Source of the DNA: CAZHSN01 sp964535125
GTDB taxonomy: Bacteria > Armatimonadota > HRBIN16
Length of the DNA: 26,802 bases
Assembly: GCA_964535125.1 (NCBI GenBank)
Contig: CAZHSN010000031.1
Span: 1-26,802, forward strand
Reading direction: 5' to 3'
The position numbers and the translations under genes are program-made. A model generated the notes under the pieces. The model did not search any database. It worked only from the letters and a program-made list of their open reading frames with translations, and had not been told where the DNA came from. This document shows positions 1 through 8,616 of the stretch, piece by piece (within the stretch, counting starts at the first letter, position 1; every line of letters begins with the position of its first letter).

Positions 1-1
1 G

Positions 2-1171
2 GCGTTCGCCTCGGATGCGACCAACATCGTTTCAGGAGATCGAAACGCCCAGCGCGATGTGTACCTGCGTGAGTTGGCTTCCGGTCACATTCAGTTGGTC
101 TCGCGCGACAGCTTCGGCAGACCGCTGGCGGGAAACAGCGATCAACCGGCGATCAACACTGATGGCTCGGTGGTCGCTTTCGTGTCGGACGCGCCGGCCC
201 GGACGGGCGGCGCTGCACTGCCAAACCAGATTTGGGTGACACAGTCGGGGCGACCGGCACGTCTCGTCACCACACGTCCAGACGGAAGACCGGCGGATGG
301 TGCGTCGTCCGCCCCCGCGCTCTCGGACGATGGTCGCTGGTTGGCTTTTACCTCAACGGCGCCGGATCTGATCCCGGGCGATACCAACCGAAGAGCCGAT
401 GTGTTCGTCAAGGATCTACACACCGGCGCGATTGAGCGGGTCTCCCTGTCCACCGATGGGTGCCAGGCCACGCGCACTTCATTCAGTCCATCCATCAGCG
501 GAGACGGCCGGATGGTGGCGTTCGTCAGCGGATGCTCACAACTGGATGGTCCCGACACTCCCGGAGTACATTTGTATATCCGCGACCGGGTGAAATCCAC
601 GACGCGCCGCATCCAGGCGCCATCGGACTGCCGCTGGGTGTGCAATCCACGCCTCAGCGCTGATGGCACACTCGTGGCGTTTGAGGCATCCGACGGTCCG
701 GGGCAGAAGCCACAGCTCTGTATCGTCCAACTGGACACCGGTCATCAGCGGATCCTGCCGTGGCCGCATTCGGGACGCCCCATGCTGACATCGATAGCCG
801 GTGGCACGCCGAAGACGCAGACGGGCGCGCCGGGTAACGAGCCGGATGTGGTGCTGGGTGTGGCTCAATTGACGCAGACCGGTGACCCCGATGGCGGGCT
901 CTGGCTGGTCTATTACCAGGATGAGCGGTGCCGTCAGGTCCGCGCGCCCAGCGGCAGCCTGCGGCAGTCGATATCCGGTCAGTTCATGCTGTGCCGCGAT
1001 GGCAGCCGAGGGGTGTACCACGCCAACGGGCCGGATGTGAAGGGCCATTCGCGGTTCCACAGCTGGTCCATTTATACCGTAGACCTCAGCAGCGGCGCCC
1101 GTACCTGCGCCAGCAGTCCGGCGATCCACTGGATCGGCAGGCTTGTCGAACGGATCACCCTGCGCGGTTGA
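2..1171 (+). CDS. PD40/TolB-like beta-propeller protein, 5'-truncated by window edge
   Basis: The frame is open from base 2 with no start, so the N-terminus lies outside the window; 389 codons remain before the TGA at 1169-1171. The product carries repeated PD40 (WD40-like) blades: phrases such as SDDGRWLAFTSTAPDLIPGD and SGDGRMVAFVSG, each followed by DVFVKDL or HLYIRDR and then a TG-x-x-x-RVS turn. In this family such blades form a TolB-like propeller, usually in exported or periplasmic proteins, with roles ranging from protein binding to peptidase accessory domains. No catalytic residue is visible in this part. The last third (after about base 800) departs from the blade consensus and may be a degenerate final blade. 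A specific function cannot be given. It ends 72 bases before the nitrilase-like gene, which has its own candidate promoter, so it is probably a separate unit. Confidence 0.85.
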   Translation, partial: AFASDATNIVSGDRNAQRDVYLRELASGHIQLVSRDSFGRPLAGNSDQPAINTDGSVVAFVSDAPARTGGAALPNQIWVTQSGRPARLVTTRPDGRPADGASSAPALSDDGRWLAFTSTAPDLIPGDTNRRADVFVKDLHTGAIERVSLSTDGCQATRTSFSPSISGDGRMVAFVSGCSQLDGPDTPGVHLYIRDRVKSTTRRIQAPSDCRWVCNPRLSADGTLVAFEASDGPGQKPQLCIVQLDTGHQRILPWPHSGRPMLTSIAGGTPKTQTGAPGNEPDVVLGVAQLTQTGDPDGGLWLVYYQDERCRQVRAPSGSLRQSISGQFMLCRDGSRGVYHANGPDVKGHSRFHSWSIYTVDLSSGARTCASSPAIHWIGRLVERITLRG

Positions 1172-1194
1172 TGTCGGCAGTTCCAGCGCCTTCC

Positions 1195-1203
1195 TGATAC
1201 AAT
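1195..1203 (+). promoter_or_regulatory. Candidate extended -10 promoter for the nitrilase-like gene
   Basis: TGATACAAT reads as an extended -10 element (TGn followed by TACAAT at 1198-1203), 40 bases upstream of the GTG start at 1244. No good -35 hexamer lies at the right distance, which is tolerated for extended -10 promoters. The call rests on pattern only. Confidence 0.35.
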
Positions 1204-1243
1204 AGCCGCGTCTGCAGTCGTCATCAATCAGGAGGAACCGCAC

Positions 1244-2119
1244 GTGGCTGAGGGAAGTGGCGTGATCCGTGTCGGGTTGTGTCAGGTCTACACGCAGGAA
1301 TGGGACGTCGAAGGAAACACGGTGCGCACGCTTGGTGCCATCCGTGAGGCGGCCGACCAAGGCGCCCATCTGGTGATCACTCCGGAGTGCGTATTGCACG
1401 GATACGGCTTCACCACCGGCGAACTGCATGCGGAAACACGCGCGTGCGCACAGCGGGTGGATGGTCCCATCATCGCGGGATTTCGACATCTGGCGGCTGA
1501 CAGCCGGATCCACCTGATGCTGGGATTCTGCGAGCTGGCGGAGGATGAACGGTTACACAACACCGCCGCGATGATCCGGCCTGACGGTTCGATCGCCTGG
1601 TTGTACCGTAAGGTACATTGCCGGCCCTTTGAGGCCGACTGGGCTGGATCGGTGTTCACGCCCGGAGATCGGTTTTATGTTGAGACCGTGGAATATGACG
1701 GGCACACCGCCTGCGTAGGCGCCATGATCTGTTTCGATCGCGAAGTTGTCGAATCGACCCGCTGTCTGCGCGCACTCGGTGCACAGTTCATCGCCTGCCC
1801 GCTGGCAACCGATACCTACAGTCTGTCGACACTGCCGCCACAGGCGGATAACGAGATGGTGACTCGGGTACGTGCGGCCGAGAACGAAGTCTATATTGCC
1901 GTGGTGAACCATGCGGGACGGTTTAACGGCGGTACTTTTGTTGTCGGACCGCATGGGGAAGTACTGCTGCAGATGGGGGCCGACGCCGAGGTGCGTGTGG
2001 TGGATATACCGATCGAGCAGGTAACCGCCCAGTATCATGCCCATCCGTTGGGTTGGATGGGTTGGGGGTATCGACGGCCCGAGGTCTATCGGCCCTATCT
2101 GGATCCCAACGCCCTCTAG
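1244..2119 (+). CDS. Carbon-nitrogen hydrolase (nitrilase superfamily)
   Basis: This 291-aa protein has the complete nitrilase-superfamily catalytic triad: Glu48 in VITPECVLHGYG, Lys123 in LYRKVHC and Cys163 in GAMICFDRE. Length and motif order match the family's single alpha-beta-beta-alpha domain. These enzymes hydrolyse non-peptide C-N bonds (amides, N-carbamoyl compounds, sometimes nitriles) through a cysteine thioester intermediate and are normally cytoplasmic; no signal peptide is visible. The substrate cannot be read from sequence. The start is GTG at 1244, chosen because AGGAGG (1230-1235) lies 8 bases upstream; a second GTG at 1262 lacks such a site. The MFS transporter gene starts 6 bases after the stop, suggesting co-transcription and perhaps that the transporter brings in the substrate or removes the product. 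Confidence 0.9.
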   Translation: MAEGSGVIRVGLCQVYTQEWDVEGNTVRTLGAIREAADQGAHLVITPECVLHGYGFTTGELHAETRACAQRVDGPIIAGFRHLAADSRIHLMLGFCELAEDERLHNTAAMIRPDGSIAWLYRKVHCRPFEADWAGSVFTPGDRFYVETVEYDGHTACVGAMICFDREVVESTRCLRALGAQFIACPLATDTYSLSTLPPQADNEMVTRVRAAENEVYIAVVNHAGRFNGGTFVVGPHGEVLLQMGADAEVRVVDIPIEQVTAQYHAHPLGWMGWGYRRPEVYRPYLDPNAL

Positions 2120-2125
2120 TCATTC

Positions 2126-3379
2126 GTGGAACGCCAATCACCTGTAAAGCGTTCGCGCACCATGGCGTTCGGGCGGTATGACTATGCCGCATTCGCCAGC
2201 TTTTTCGCCTATGCAGCGGGATCCGTTGTGGTCCCTGTGGTGTTAGTCACTCTGGCCCGCGAACTGCACTTCAACCTGGAGTCGGGCGGCATGACCGCAG
2301 GCGGCGCGCTGCATTTGGGGCGCACCGCGCTGATGATGGTGTCGATGCTGCTGTGCGGATTTGCCGGCGGACGCTGGGGCAAGCGACGCACGGTGGGGTG
2401 GTCGGTGGCGTTGATGGCCGCAGGCGTGGGGCTTTGTGCGGTCTCTCCGGTGTATGGCGTGCTGTTCTTGGCAATGATGCTCGCCGGACTGGGTGAAGGG
2501 GTCATCGAAGGGCTGGCCACTCCCTTCGTACAGTGCCTGCACCCAACCGAGTCGGGACGGTACATCAACTTCACCCACTCATTCTGGTCGGTTGGCGTGT
2601 TGGTCACCACATTGGTCTCCGGATGGCTTTTGACCGGCGGAGTCTCATGGCGGGTGCTGGTGGCGGCCGCATCGGCAGTCGGTTTTTTTGCCGCGTTGCT
2701 GTTGCTCTGGCCGGAACGAAAGGATGCACGCTATCCGGAACATCCGAAGCCGCTGGACACCCGCGCCATCTGGGATCAGATGCGCGCGGTGCTGTCGACC
2801 CGGCGTTTCTGGCTGTTCTACGCGGCGATGTTCGTGGCGGGCGGCGGGGAGTTCGCACTGACATTCTGGTGCGCCAGTTACATACAACTGAATGTGGTGG
2901 ATGCCGCCTGGGCGGGCGGCGTTGGCACCGCCTGCTTTGCGGGCGGGATGGTGCTGGGGCGCACCGGCTGGGGATACCTGATCGACCAGCATCATCTGAG
3001 ACGCCTGATCATTCTATCCGCTGCGGCGGGAGCGGTCATCACCGCGGCGTTACCGTTCGTCACCCATCTTGGGTGGCTGTTCGTGCTGCTGTTTCTTTCG
3101 GGCGTGGCCGTGGCGCCGTACTGGCCCAGCGTGCAAAGCTATTGCACCGATCGCCTGCCGCAACTGGACAGCACGATGCTGTTGATTCTGCTTTCCTGTG
3201 CGGGCATCCCCGGGTGCGGCGTGACCACGTGGCTGGTAGGGCTGATCGGCAACCATTACGGCCTGAAGACCGCCCTGTACCTGGTGCCGATCAGCCTGAT
3301 CATTTTGGCGGCGCTGATCGTTTATGACTGGAAGCGCCCCAGTGTTACCCAGTCCACCCCTCGGACACAGACCGGGTGA
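2126..3379 (+). CDS. MFS transporter, sugar-porter-like
   Basis: The 417-aa product is hydrophobic along its length, with about 12 predicted membrane spans split by a central polar loop near residues 200-225. The loop after span 2 (residues 78-88, GFAGGRWGKRR) is the major-facilitator motif A. Span 4 to 5 carries LGEGVIEG and NFTHSFWSVG, resembling the pattern of FucP-like sugar MFS proteins. It should sit in the inner membrane and move a small solute by proton coupling or facilitated exchange; the substrate is unknown. The start is uncertain: GTG at 2126 gives a short basic N-terminus, while ATG at 2162 starts just before the first span; neither has a strong ribosome binding site, which would fit translational coupling to the nitrilase-like gene ending at 2119. 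Its stop lies 9 bases from the stop of the convergent 763-aa gene. Confidence 0.88.
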   Translation: MERQSPVKRSRTMAFGRYDYAAFASFFAYAAGSVVVPVVLVTLARELHFNLESGGMTAGGALHLGRTALMMVSMLLCGFAGGRWGKRRTVGWSVALMAAGVGLCAVSPVYGVLFLAMMLAGLGEGVIEGLATPFVQCLHPTESGRYINFTHSFWSVGVLVTTLVSGWLLTGGVSWRVLVAAASAVGFFAALLLLWPERKDARYPEHPKPLDTRAIWDQMRAVLSTRRFWLFYAAMFVAGGGEFALTFWCASYIQLNVVDAAWAGGVGTACFAGGMVLGRTGWGYLIDQHHLRRLIILSAAAGAVITAALPFVTHLGWLFVLLFLSGVAVAPYWPSVQSYCTDRLPQLDSTMLLILLSCAGIPGCGVTTWLVGLIGNHYGLKTALYLVPISLIILAALIVYDWKRPSVTQSTPRTQTG

Positions 3380-3388
3380 GCGTCCCGC

Positions 3389-5680
3389 TTACCTTTCGGC
3401 CTCCGAAAGCAGAAAGCTCTCCGCTTTCAGTTCCAGTCTGTCTACACGGCGCGGCTTCTTGTCGAAGTTCACGGTAACGGAAGCGCCGTTGGCAAACCGG
3501 GTCTGCTGCACCATCCTGTCGGTTGTCAGCGTTCGATGATCCACCATTCGGCTGTCGCCCACGGCTTCGAATATCGGTTTCAACGCGGCGTAGTCGTCCA
3601 GGATCAACTGGCGGTGCTTGGCCAGCGCTTCCGGCGTCATCAGCATGTACATCGGAGGCGTTGCCGTCAGCGCATTGAAAAGCAGGCGCCGGCGTTCCAA
3701 GCCCGGGTAGGTCATGTTGCAGTCACCCCAGTACCAGGTAGCCACCGTGCAGTCGCGGTAGATCAGGCCCCAGAGCGGGATCCGCCGCGCCGGGTTGAGT
3801 TGGTATTCCAACGCCTCCTTCGGCGGCGTCAACCCGTCAAAGATGCGTCCGGACTCGGGCGCCCGAAATCCCACCGGTGCAAGCAGTCCCTCAGCGTAGC
3901 ACAGCAGGGGAACCGCCCAGTCCACACCCATTTCGCTGCCAATCACCAACTGATGATCTGCCAATACCTGCAGCAACCTCATACGGGCGGTGAGGTCTTC
4001 TGCGCGTGTCATGGGGTGGTTCGGCGCGTAACACTCACCCAGAGGCAACGCTGTGACCGTATCTACCAGGCGTGCGTTCATGTTGTGTTTCTTGAGGGTA
4101 TCCGGCACGCGCTCGCTGGCCCAGTCTGCCCAGCGTGTGGGACACAACCCCCATGCCGGAAACTGACCGTGTTGAGTGACCTGCACCCAACCCCGTTTAA
4201 GCTGGCCGTTGGGATTGATATGCAGGTAGTCCGGCCATCCCCAGTCGCGGTCCCATACACCTGCCTTGTCCCATTGATCGCGGGGCCATAAGTCGGTATA
4301 AAGGTCATACATGCCGCACAGCCAGCCCCATTGGATGGGCTCGGAGGCGTCCTCCAACGCGTCACTGCTGGCCAGCGCCGCACGGTCAAGCCCGCTGTCA
4401 TGCAGATCACGTACATAGGCCAGGCGGTCTTTGGGGTCCGGCATCTGCCATAGACCATGCAGCCACAGGATGGGCGCACCAATCAGGCGGTCTGTGGGAA
4501 GCCGCAGTCTTTCTTTTTTGGTTCGCAGCGTGACGCGCCGACCAGAGGCCTCAGCGATCTCACGATAGAGGTCTGCCAGGCGTACGTAACCGCCGCGGTC
4601 GACAAAGTAGAGCGTGGCGCTGCGGTCGTATCCCCAGCGTCCCATCGTGGACATCCAGCGCAACGACATCTGACCTGCCGCACGCCTGCCTTGCCGGCGA
4701 TAGTACATCACGGTATGTGTGTCGGCTTCGTTCAACGCACGCACCATCACAGATGCGCCGGTGCGATTGTTGGTCACACCGAACCAAGGCATGGTCAACC
4801 CCGCTCCGTCGCCCATGGACATCTGCATGGCCGGCAGTTTCGGGTCGTGCGTTGGGAACACAAGCCCGTCACCGTACGGTGCGACCAGTTCCCATTCCGG
4901 GCCGGACATGGCGAATGGAGGCACGACATCCAGCATCGCCGCCCACCAAGGCATACGGGTCTCAGGGGCCATCGAGGCATCGATGCGCATCGCCGGCTGT
5001 TCATCCAGCAATGTCAGCGTGATGGTCAAAGGCTGGTTGGCCGGCAGGTAGATCGCCTGGAGCCGCATCGATGTTGCGGACGTGCGGTCAACCGAGCGTA
5101 CGGTAATGACACCCTCCAGCGGGAAGGTGTCCCAACGCTGGCCGTTCCGACGATCGCGGAACTGCAGATGCCACGGGTCGGGGGTCACATCCACATCCAG
5201 CCACCGGTTGCTCAACCTTAAGCGAGGCAGCCGGACCGGCTGCAGCGCTGGGCCATCGACGTGTAGATGAAACTCGCGAGCATCTACCGATGCAGGCCCC
5301 TGGCACCACAGGCAGACCTCCACCGCCGCCACACCGGCTGGTACCATGGCTTGACCGCTGACTGTCTGCCAATCGGTCGATGTCATCTGGTCTGGCATCA
5401 GCGGCGCGTACAATGCCTGCACCTCTGCGCCGTGTGCGTTTTGCAAACGCAGGCAGATGAACAGAGCGGTACTCTCGCCAATGCTGTGAAGGCGCACCTC
5501 CATGCCGAACCGCACCGGTGTACCCGGACGCACCCACAACGGCGGTTGCGCGCGCAGCGACCAGTTGGTTTCCGTGCGGACCCGGATACGCGCCCACGGC
5601 TGCGCACCGTCGGTCAGCCAGGTGCATCGGCCTTTGTTATCGCTGCTGCGGAAGATCGGTCTGTGATTTGGCATAGACAC
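3389..5680 (-). CDS. Putative glycoside hydrolase, GH101/DUF5696-like
   Basis: A 763-aa protein without a visible signal peptide. Residues 1-150 look like a beta-sandwich carbohydrate-binding domain, 150-360 like a second beta-rich domain, about 390-680 like a TIM barrel, and the C-terminus (FANGASVTVNFD) like the small beta domain that ends many retaining glycosidases. Two acidic residues stand in active-site-like settings: Asp540 in ARLVDTVTALPLGECY and Glu583 in LVIGSEMGVDWA, followed by HP-x-TR. This layout recalls the GH101/DUF5696 group of endo-alpha-N-acetylgalactosaminidase-like proteins; family assignment is from memory and substrate is unknown. The start is GTG 5678-5680, preferred over ATG 5672-5674 because GAGGGG lies 8 bases upstream of it. 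It is the last gene of the minus-strand glycosidase block but has its own likely promoter. Its 3' end nearly meets the MFS gene. Confidence 0.8.
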   Translation of the reverse strand: MSMPNHRPIFRSSDNKGRCTWLTDGAQPWARIRVRTETNWSLRAQPPLWVRPGTPVRFGMEVRLHSIGESTALFICLRLQNAHGAEVQALYAPLMPDQMTSTDWQTVSGQAMVPAGVAAVEVCLWCQGPASVDAREFHLHVDGPALQPVRLPRLRLSNRWLDVDVTPDPWHLQFRDRRNGQRWDTFPLEGVITVRSVDRTSATSMRLQAIYLPANQPLTITLTLLDEQPAMRIDASMAPETRMPWWAAMLDVVPPFAMSGPEWELVAPYGDGLVFPTHDPKLPAMQMSMGDGAGLTMPWFGVTNNRTGASVMVRALNEADTHTVMYYRRQGRRAAGQMSLRWMSTMGRWGYDRSATLYFVDRGGYVRLADLYREIAEASGRRVTLRTKKERLRLPTDRLIGAPILWLHGLWQMPDPKDRLAYVRDLHDSGLDRAALASSDALEDASEPIQWGWLCGMYDLYTDLWPRDQWDKAGVWDRDWGWPDYLHINPNGQLKRGWVQVTQHGQFPAWGLCPTRWADWASERVPDTLKKHNMNARLVDTVTALPLGECYAPNHPMTRAEDLTARMRLLQVLADHQLVIGSEMGVDWAVPLLCYAEGLLAPVGFRAPESGRIFDGLTPPKEALEYQLNPARRIPLWGLIYRDCTVATWYWGDCNMTYPGLERRRLLFNALTATPPMYMLMTPEALAKHRQLILDDYAALKPIFEAVGDSRMVDHRTLTTDRMVQQTRFANGASVTVNFDKKPRRVDRLELKAESFLLSEAER
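3393..3409. terminator. Short hairpin at a convergent gene junction
   Basis: CTTTCGG-cct-CCGAAAG is a perfect 7-bp stem with a 3-base loop, starting 13 bases after the MFS stop and lying inside the last codons of the opposing gene. A second 6-bp stem (GAAAGC/GCTTTC) follows at 3412-3428. There is no T-tract, so function as an intrinsic terminator is doubtful. With only 9 bases between the stop codons, any terminator must overlap coding sequence. Confidence 0.25.
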
Positions 5681-5716
5681 CGAAATTGCCCCTCATATTG
5701 GTATGCTTTCTCGGTT

Positions 5717-5746
5717 ACTATACCCGAATACCGGACCGCGGCTCAA
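5717..5746 (-). promoter_or_regulatory. Sigma70-type promoter for the 763-aa glycosidase gene
   Basis: On the minus strand TTGAGC (5741-5746) is followed after 18 bases by TATAGT (5717-5722), good matches to the -35 and -10 hexamers, 37 bases upstream of the GTG start at 5680. This would allow transcription of the last gene independently of the upstream block. Confidence 0.5.
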
Positions 5747-5831
5747 TGACGCAAGCCGATAGGTTCCACTGACGATCAGCGAACCCATCGGTGGCATCGT
5801 CCCTTGACAACCGTCACATCGGTATGGCTTG

Positions 5832-8600
5832 TCAGATCGCCGAAGCGGGGCCGATGAAGTGCGCCGTCAGCAACGCGCGCACTCCATCAGCCGGAGCGCC
5901 CGAGTGGAGTTGCAGGTCGTATGTGCCGGCCGGTGCAAACAGACTGTGAGGCAGTTGCGTCCGCTCCAGCAGATCACCGGCGGCGCTGTACAGCGTACAT
6001 TGGCCGTCAGCATCACATTCCACATACTCCCCTGTGGCAATGCGGAACGGAAGAGCCACCGAGCGGTCGCCGATCTGCAGCACGGGACGCTCCAATGATC
6101 GCCGTACCAACGGCAGGGCTTCGACAGGCCCCAGCAGGCATCGAGAGACGCCGCCGTTGGGGAGCGCCGTCAACCACAGGAGCAGAGCGCTGACTTGAGC
6201 CGGATCGACCAGTTCCCGATAGAGCGCATACACATTGTCGCCATACGGCCATCGGCAGTCATCGATCCGGTCGCCTTCGGGCTCGATCAGCGTCAGGTAG
6301 CGCCACTCGGTTCCGATCAGATCGATGTAGTGATCGGCCAATCCGCTGCTGAGGTGCTCGGGGCTGCGCAGTTGTAAGTTCAGAATAGCGCCACTGTTGT
6401 CTGGGCGTACCCAAACACCCAACCCGCGAGAGGTGGAAAGATCGATCGGCGGGTCAAACGCTCGCTGCAGGGCCGCGTAGCGTCCGGGAACCAGTACCCG
6501 TTGTCCGTGCTCAATCGGTGAGTACTGCGCGGGCTTCTCCTTGTTGGGCATGTGGGTGGTGGCGACCGTCAGCCGGATCGCCTGCTGGCGATCCGGTGTG
6601 AGGGCAGCGGTCTGCTGACACCGCAAGGTAACGCCCTCCGTGTTGGTGATCAAGGCGAGCGGAGTGGTGTGATCGATCAGCGTCTTGCGCGGCGCCTCCG
6701 GCGAGCGGTCCGCCGACCAGAGCACCTGCAACCGGAAGGCGAACGGTTGTTTGCCATACGGGTTGTGCAGCGTAACGCGCGTCGCAGCGCCGCCGGTCCA
6801 TTCCAGTCGCCGCTTCTGGTGAGAGGCGGGTCGGAGCCCCGGACGTCCCCGCACGTCGGTCAAGGTGAAGTCCTGGCGCGGCTGGCGCAGTCGGCGTCGC
6901 GCGGATTCGCTGAACCGATGGGCCAGGCGCAGTTCCTCCCAGCGGCGCATGATGGCGCTCAGCCGCTGCAGGTTGGCCGACTGCTTCAGCGTATCCGGTG
7001 TGACGCCCATGGGGGAGATCCCGCAATCGTGTCCGGCCGCCTTGGCGCACAGATATTCGATATCCTCGGTGAAGGTCGGCTCCTTGCGGGGATCGTCGTC
7101 CGCGATGAAGGTCCACCACCCCAGATGAGCGGGCAAGTACATATTGGCGCAGGCCTTGTTGGCTTCCACATGCAGGTCGATAAACCGACGGTGACTGCGC
7201 ACCGGATGGTCCCACGCGCCCATGCGCGAGCGCACATACCACAGATGATGGTGGAAGGTGGACATCTCCATGATGGGCGGTTTGCGCAGCTTGCGGAACA
7301 GCGTAAACACGAACTTGGAGCCGTAATGCCAGCCGGCATCCCAACCACCCAGCACGTCTTCGCCATCCAACGCATCCAGATACATCATGTCGAAGCCGCA
7401 CTCGTTGTAAGTATCCGCGGCAGCCTGCGCGACCTCATCCAGCAGCGGAGAGTCGCCGTCGGGGGCGAACAGCCCAAAGCACTCCTTAAGATGACCTACC
7501 GGTGCTCCCGCCGGATGGGCTGCGGCCCGCGTTCCCAGCGCTCCGCGCGTGCATCCCGTCAGCGCCCGGCGGTCAGCAGAGATGCCGGCATACGTGACCA
7601 ACTCATCACCGATCTGCACCGTCACGCTGTTGCGTACAAAGAAGCCGGTGATGGCCGAGAGCCAATCCGGGATATCCGACAGAGGGATCACCGGATCGTC
7701 AGGTCCCACGGACGTCGCCAACGTCATGGTGACGTCTTTGGCCAGGCCCGGATGCGGTTTCGGCGTGACCCAGGGACAGGCTTTATCGATGAAGAACGCA
7801 TAGGTATGCAGGCCGGCCAGGAATCCGGCCGCATGCAAGCGGTCGATCACCGCCTTCAAGCTGCGCCGGCCCTGCGGATAGAGCTCGGGGTTGGGCCGGC
7901 AGTCCCCGAACCGATGCGAATGCCCGCCGTGGAAGTCGATCTGGCGTATGCCCAACGATCGCGCCAGGCTGATCCAGTCGTCCACGGTCTGCTCCGTCAG
8001 GTCGGAGAAGTTGAAGAGGTACGAGCCCCGGTTGTGTTCGCCATCCATCGCCCATGGTCCGCCAACAGGAGAGTGGGGTACATCCGGAGCATCAGAGACC
8101 ACCCGCTGCATCGCCAGCCGCATCCGATCGGGCGGACAGGCGAGCAGCAGCACACGCGCGCCCTCGAGACCAAATCGGGGATAACAGCGCGCCTCCAAAT
8201 GATCCGTGGAGCCCGGAAGCCGCTCCACCCGCGTCTGCAGGTTGGCGGCCAGCGCGCAGAACGCCAGTGCCTTTCTGGACGCCGCACGGGCGGTGAGACG
8301 CACATCGCAGAAGCACAGTGAGTCCAGCGTGTTTACAGGCGCATCGATCACGGTAATGGACAGACATTCGCGTCGCGGTACACACCGCAACGTCACGGTC
8401 ATACCGCTGGGTCCAAACGTCAGCTGTATCGTTCCCGGCTCCGTGAGCAACGCCTTGCTGGCTTCGTGGCGCTCACCCTTTAGCACAATGGACGCCATGG
8501 CGCGCCGCATGACGTTCAATCGGTTCCCGCTTCGGTCGGTTACATCCACCGTGGCGTCAGGGTTGATTGTCCAGGCCACCCACTCGGTCTCGAACCGCAT
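5832..8600 (-). CDS. Putative glycoside hydrolase, unclassified TIM-barrel type, with C-terminal CBM-like domain
   Basis: This 922-aa protein has no visible signal peptide. Residues 1-180 appear to be a beta-sandwich; 195-540 look like a glycosidase TIM barrel, with GIRQIDFHGGHSHRFG at one early strand and FDMMYLDALDGED (Asp409, Asp412) resembling the nucleophile strand of clan GH-D-like enzymes; Glu445 in PIMEMSTFHHH is a plausible partner. An insert at about 325-370 carries IGDELVTYAG and RGALGTRAAAHPAGAPV, a small beta module also seen in unrelated surface and phage proteins. Residues 660-800 (WVRPDNSGAILNLQLRSPEH and following) resemble a CBM4/11-like jelly roll. I do not recognise a named GH family. 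The start ATG 8598-8600 has AGAGGA 6 bases upstream. It begins 16 bases after the GH99-like gene, so the two are very likely co-transcribed. Function beyond carbohydrate cleavage is not supported. Confidence 0.82.
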   Translation of the reverse strand: MRFETEWVAWTINPDATVDVTDRSGNRLNVMRRAMASIVLKGERHEASKALLTEPGTIQLTFGPSGMTVTLRCVPRRECLSITVIDAPVNTLDSLCFCDVRLTARAASRKALAFCALAANLQTRVERLPGSTDHLEARCYPRFGLEGARVLLLACPPDRMRLAMQRVVSDAPDVPHSPVGGPWAMDGEHNRGSYLFNFSDLTEQTVDDWISLARSLGIRQIDFHGGHSHRFGDCRPNPELYPQGRRSLKAVIDRLHAAGFLAGLHTYAFFIDKACPWVTPKPHPGLAKDVTMTLATSVGPDDPVIPLSDIPDWLSAITGFFVRNSVTVQIGDELVTYAGISADRRALTGCTRGALGTRAAAHPAGAPVGHLKECFGLFAPDGDSPLLDEVAQAAADTYNECGFDMMYLDALDGEDVLGGWDAGWHYGSKFVFTLFRKLRKPPIMEMSTFHHHLWYVRSRMGAWDHPVRSHRRFIDLHVEANKACANMYLPAHLGWWTFIADDDPRKEPTFTEDIEYLCAKAAGHDCGISPMGVTPDTLKQSANLQRLSAIMRRWEELRLAHRFSESARRRLRQPRQDFTLTDVRGRPGLRPASHQKRRLEWTGGAATRVTLHNPYGKQPFAFRLQVLWSADRSPEAPRKTLIDHTTPLALITNTEGVTLRCQQTAALTPDRQQAIRLTVATTHMPNKEKPAQYSPIEHGQRVLVPGRYAALQRAFDPPIDLSTSRGLGVWVRPDNSGAILNLQLRSPEHLSSGLADHYIDLIGTEWRYLTLIEPEGDRIDDCRWPYGDNVYALYRELVDPAQVSALLLWLTALPNGGVSRCLLGPVEALPLVRRSLERPVLQIGDRSVALPFRIATGEYVECDADGQCTLYSAAGDLLERTQLPHSLFAPAGTYDLQLHSGAPADGVRALLTAHFIGPASAI

Positions 8601-8616
8601 CTCAGTTCCTCTCTGT

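Noticed and set aside
6552..8321. Plus-strand open frame of 589 codons
   Set aside because: Antisense shadow of the 922-aa glycosidase, with no recognisable domain and biased composition.
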